A DNA stretch of 5,898 bases, from positions 1 through 5,898 of the forward strand of contig JAQIDA010000330.1 in NCBI GenBank assembly GCA_027858275.1. The letters are read 5' to 3'. The translations under genes were made by a program, and so were the position numbers. Numbering within the stretch: position 1 is the first letter of the stretch; each line of letters starts with the position of its first letter. Shown here piece after piece: positions 5,467-5,898 of this stretch. Under the pieces are notes generated by a model. That model made no database searches. It saw only the letters and a list, made by a program, of their open reading frames with translations, and had not been told where the DNA came from. This DNA comes from Candidatus Kapaibacterium sp. (GTDB lineage Bacteria; Bacteroidota; Ignavibacteria; Kapaibacteriales; UBA2268).

Positions 5467-5898
5467 ATGAAAATTATTATGTCATTATTATTACTATCAG
5501 CAATCTTCTTTTTTTCAAGTTGTTCGGAATCTTCCGGACCGGAGAATCTTGCGACTGTTAATATCCAAACGGAAATGAGTTCAGACGCAATCCAAATAGC
5601 TGTTAAAGAAAGCAAAGATGCCTTTATTCAAAAATCCGAAGTTGATTCAGTACATGTATCAACTGTAAGAATCTTATTGTCAAGAATCATGTTCCATTCT
5701 GAAAATGAAGAGGACGAAGAAACTGATGAAAATTTCAAAACAGGTCCTTTTGTATTTATCGGGGACGAAACCGGAGCTAACTTCAAAATGGTAAGCGGTC
5801 AAATCGCGCCCGGAAGCTATGGAAAAATAAAGTTTGAAATTCATCGTTTCGTCCCGAATGAAATTGATCAATTTACTGATGTCGTACTCTTCAAAGAC
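5467..5898 (+). CDS. Lipoprotein of unknown function (5' part, runs off the window)
   Basis: The frame is open for 144 codons from ATG 5467 to the window end with no stop, so the gene is 3'-truncated by the window. It begins with a short lipoprotein signal peptide: one Lys, a Leu/Ile/Phe core and FSSC with Cys19 as the lipidated residue. A Ser/Glu/Pro linker follows. The visible body has predicted strands (VDSVHVSTVRILLSRIMFHS), a highly acidic loop at about 78-88 (ENEEDEETDEN), then FKTGPFVFIGDETG and IAPGSYGKIKFEIHRF. The last motif resembles the 'PPGTYxKIKFEIHR' strand of small beta-sandwich lipoproteins that I recall from Ignavibacteria-like genomes. No enzymatic motif is visible. It is probably an envelope protein, and the acidic loop might bind cations. 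The strong Shine-Dalgarno sequence supports the start. Confidence 0.85.
   Translation, partial: MKIIMSLLLLSAIFFFSSCSESSGPENLATVNIQTEMSSDAIQIAVKESKDAFIQKSEVDSVHVSTVRILLSRIMFHSENEEDEETDENFKTGPFVFIGDETGANFKMVSGQIAPGSYGKIKFEIHRFVPNEIDQFTDVVLFKD

Noticed and set aside
5283..5615. 110-codon reverse-strand frame with membrane-like segments
   Set aside because: It overlaps the signal peptide of the lipoprotein at 5467, which has a strong Shine-Dalgarno sequence. The hydrophobic look comes from AT-rich antisense sequence.

Overview
The window looks like a chromosomal segment from an AT-rich Gram-negative bacterium of the Bacteroidetes/Chlorobi/Ignavibacteria (FCB) side. This rests on the gene content: a TlpA-type thioredoxin lipoprotein, a large-insert signal peptidase I, a small outer-membrane barrel and a lipoprotein with an acidic loop. 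Weak or absent Shine-Dalgarno sequences in front of several genes also fit. The placement is by impression of protein style, not by a search. All genes are on the + strand.

Layout. Positions 27-1685 form one continuous reading frame for a large lipoprotein: signal peptide and lipobox, beta-sandwich domains, a helical region and a C-terminal CxxC thioredoxin domain. The frame is interrupted by two in-frame TAG codons, at 90-92 and 723-725. It has no frameshift and closes with a strong intrinsic terminator (about 1709-1748). Next comes the housekeeping pair lepA (1857-3659, elongation factor 4) and lepB (3719-4612, signal peptidase I), a classic operon pairing. A small secreted, probably outer-membrane beta-barrel protein follows (4692-5213, TTG start). 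A non-coding stretch of about 250 bases (5214-5466) holds two inverted repeats, one with a TATAAT at its centre. The window ends inside a second lipoprotein gene (5467 to beyond 5898) of unknown function.

How the genes relate. LepB processes ordinary secretory signal peptides such as that of the barrel protein. The two lipoproteins would instead need the Lgt/Lsp route, which is not encoded here. LepA acts on the ribosome.

The most notable feature is the doubly amber-interrupted lipoprotein gene. It is either a very young pseudogene or a candidate for amber readthrough or recoding. The window alone cannot decide between these, although lepB itself appears to end normally at TAG. No tRNA, rRNA, CRISPR array, insertion sequence or integrase was seen.
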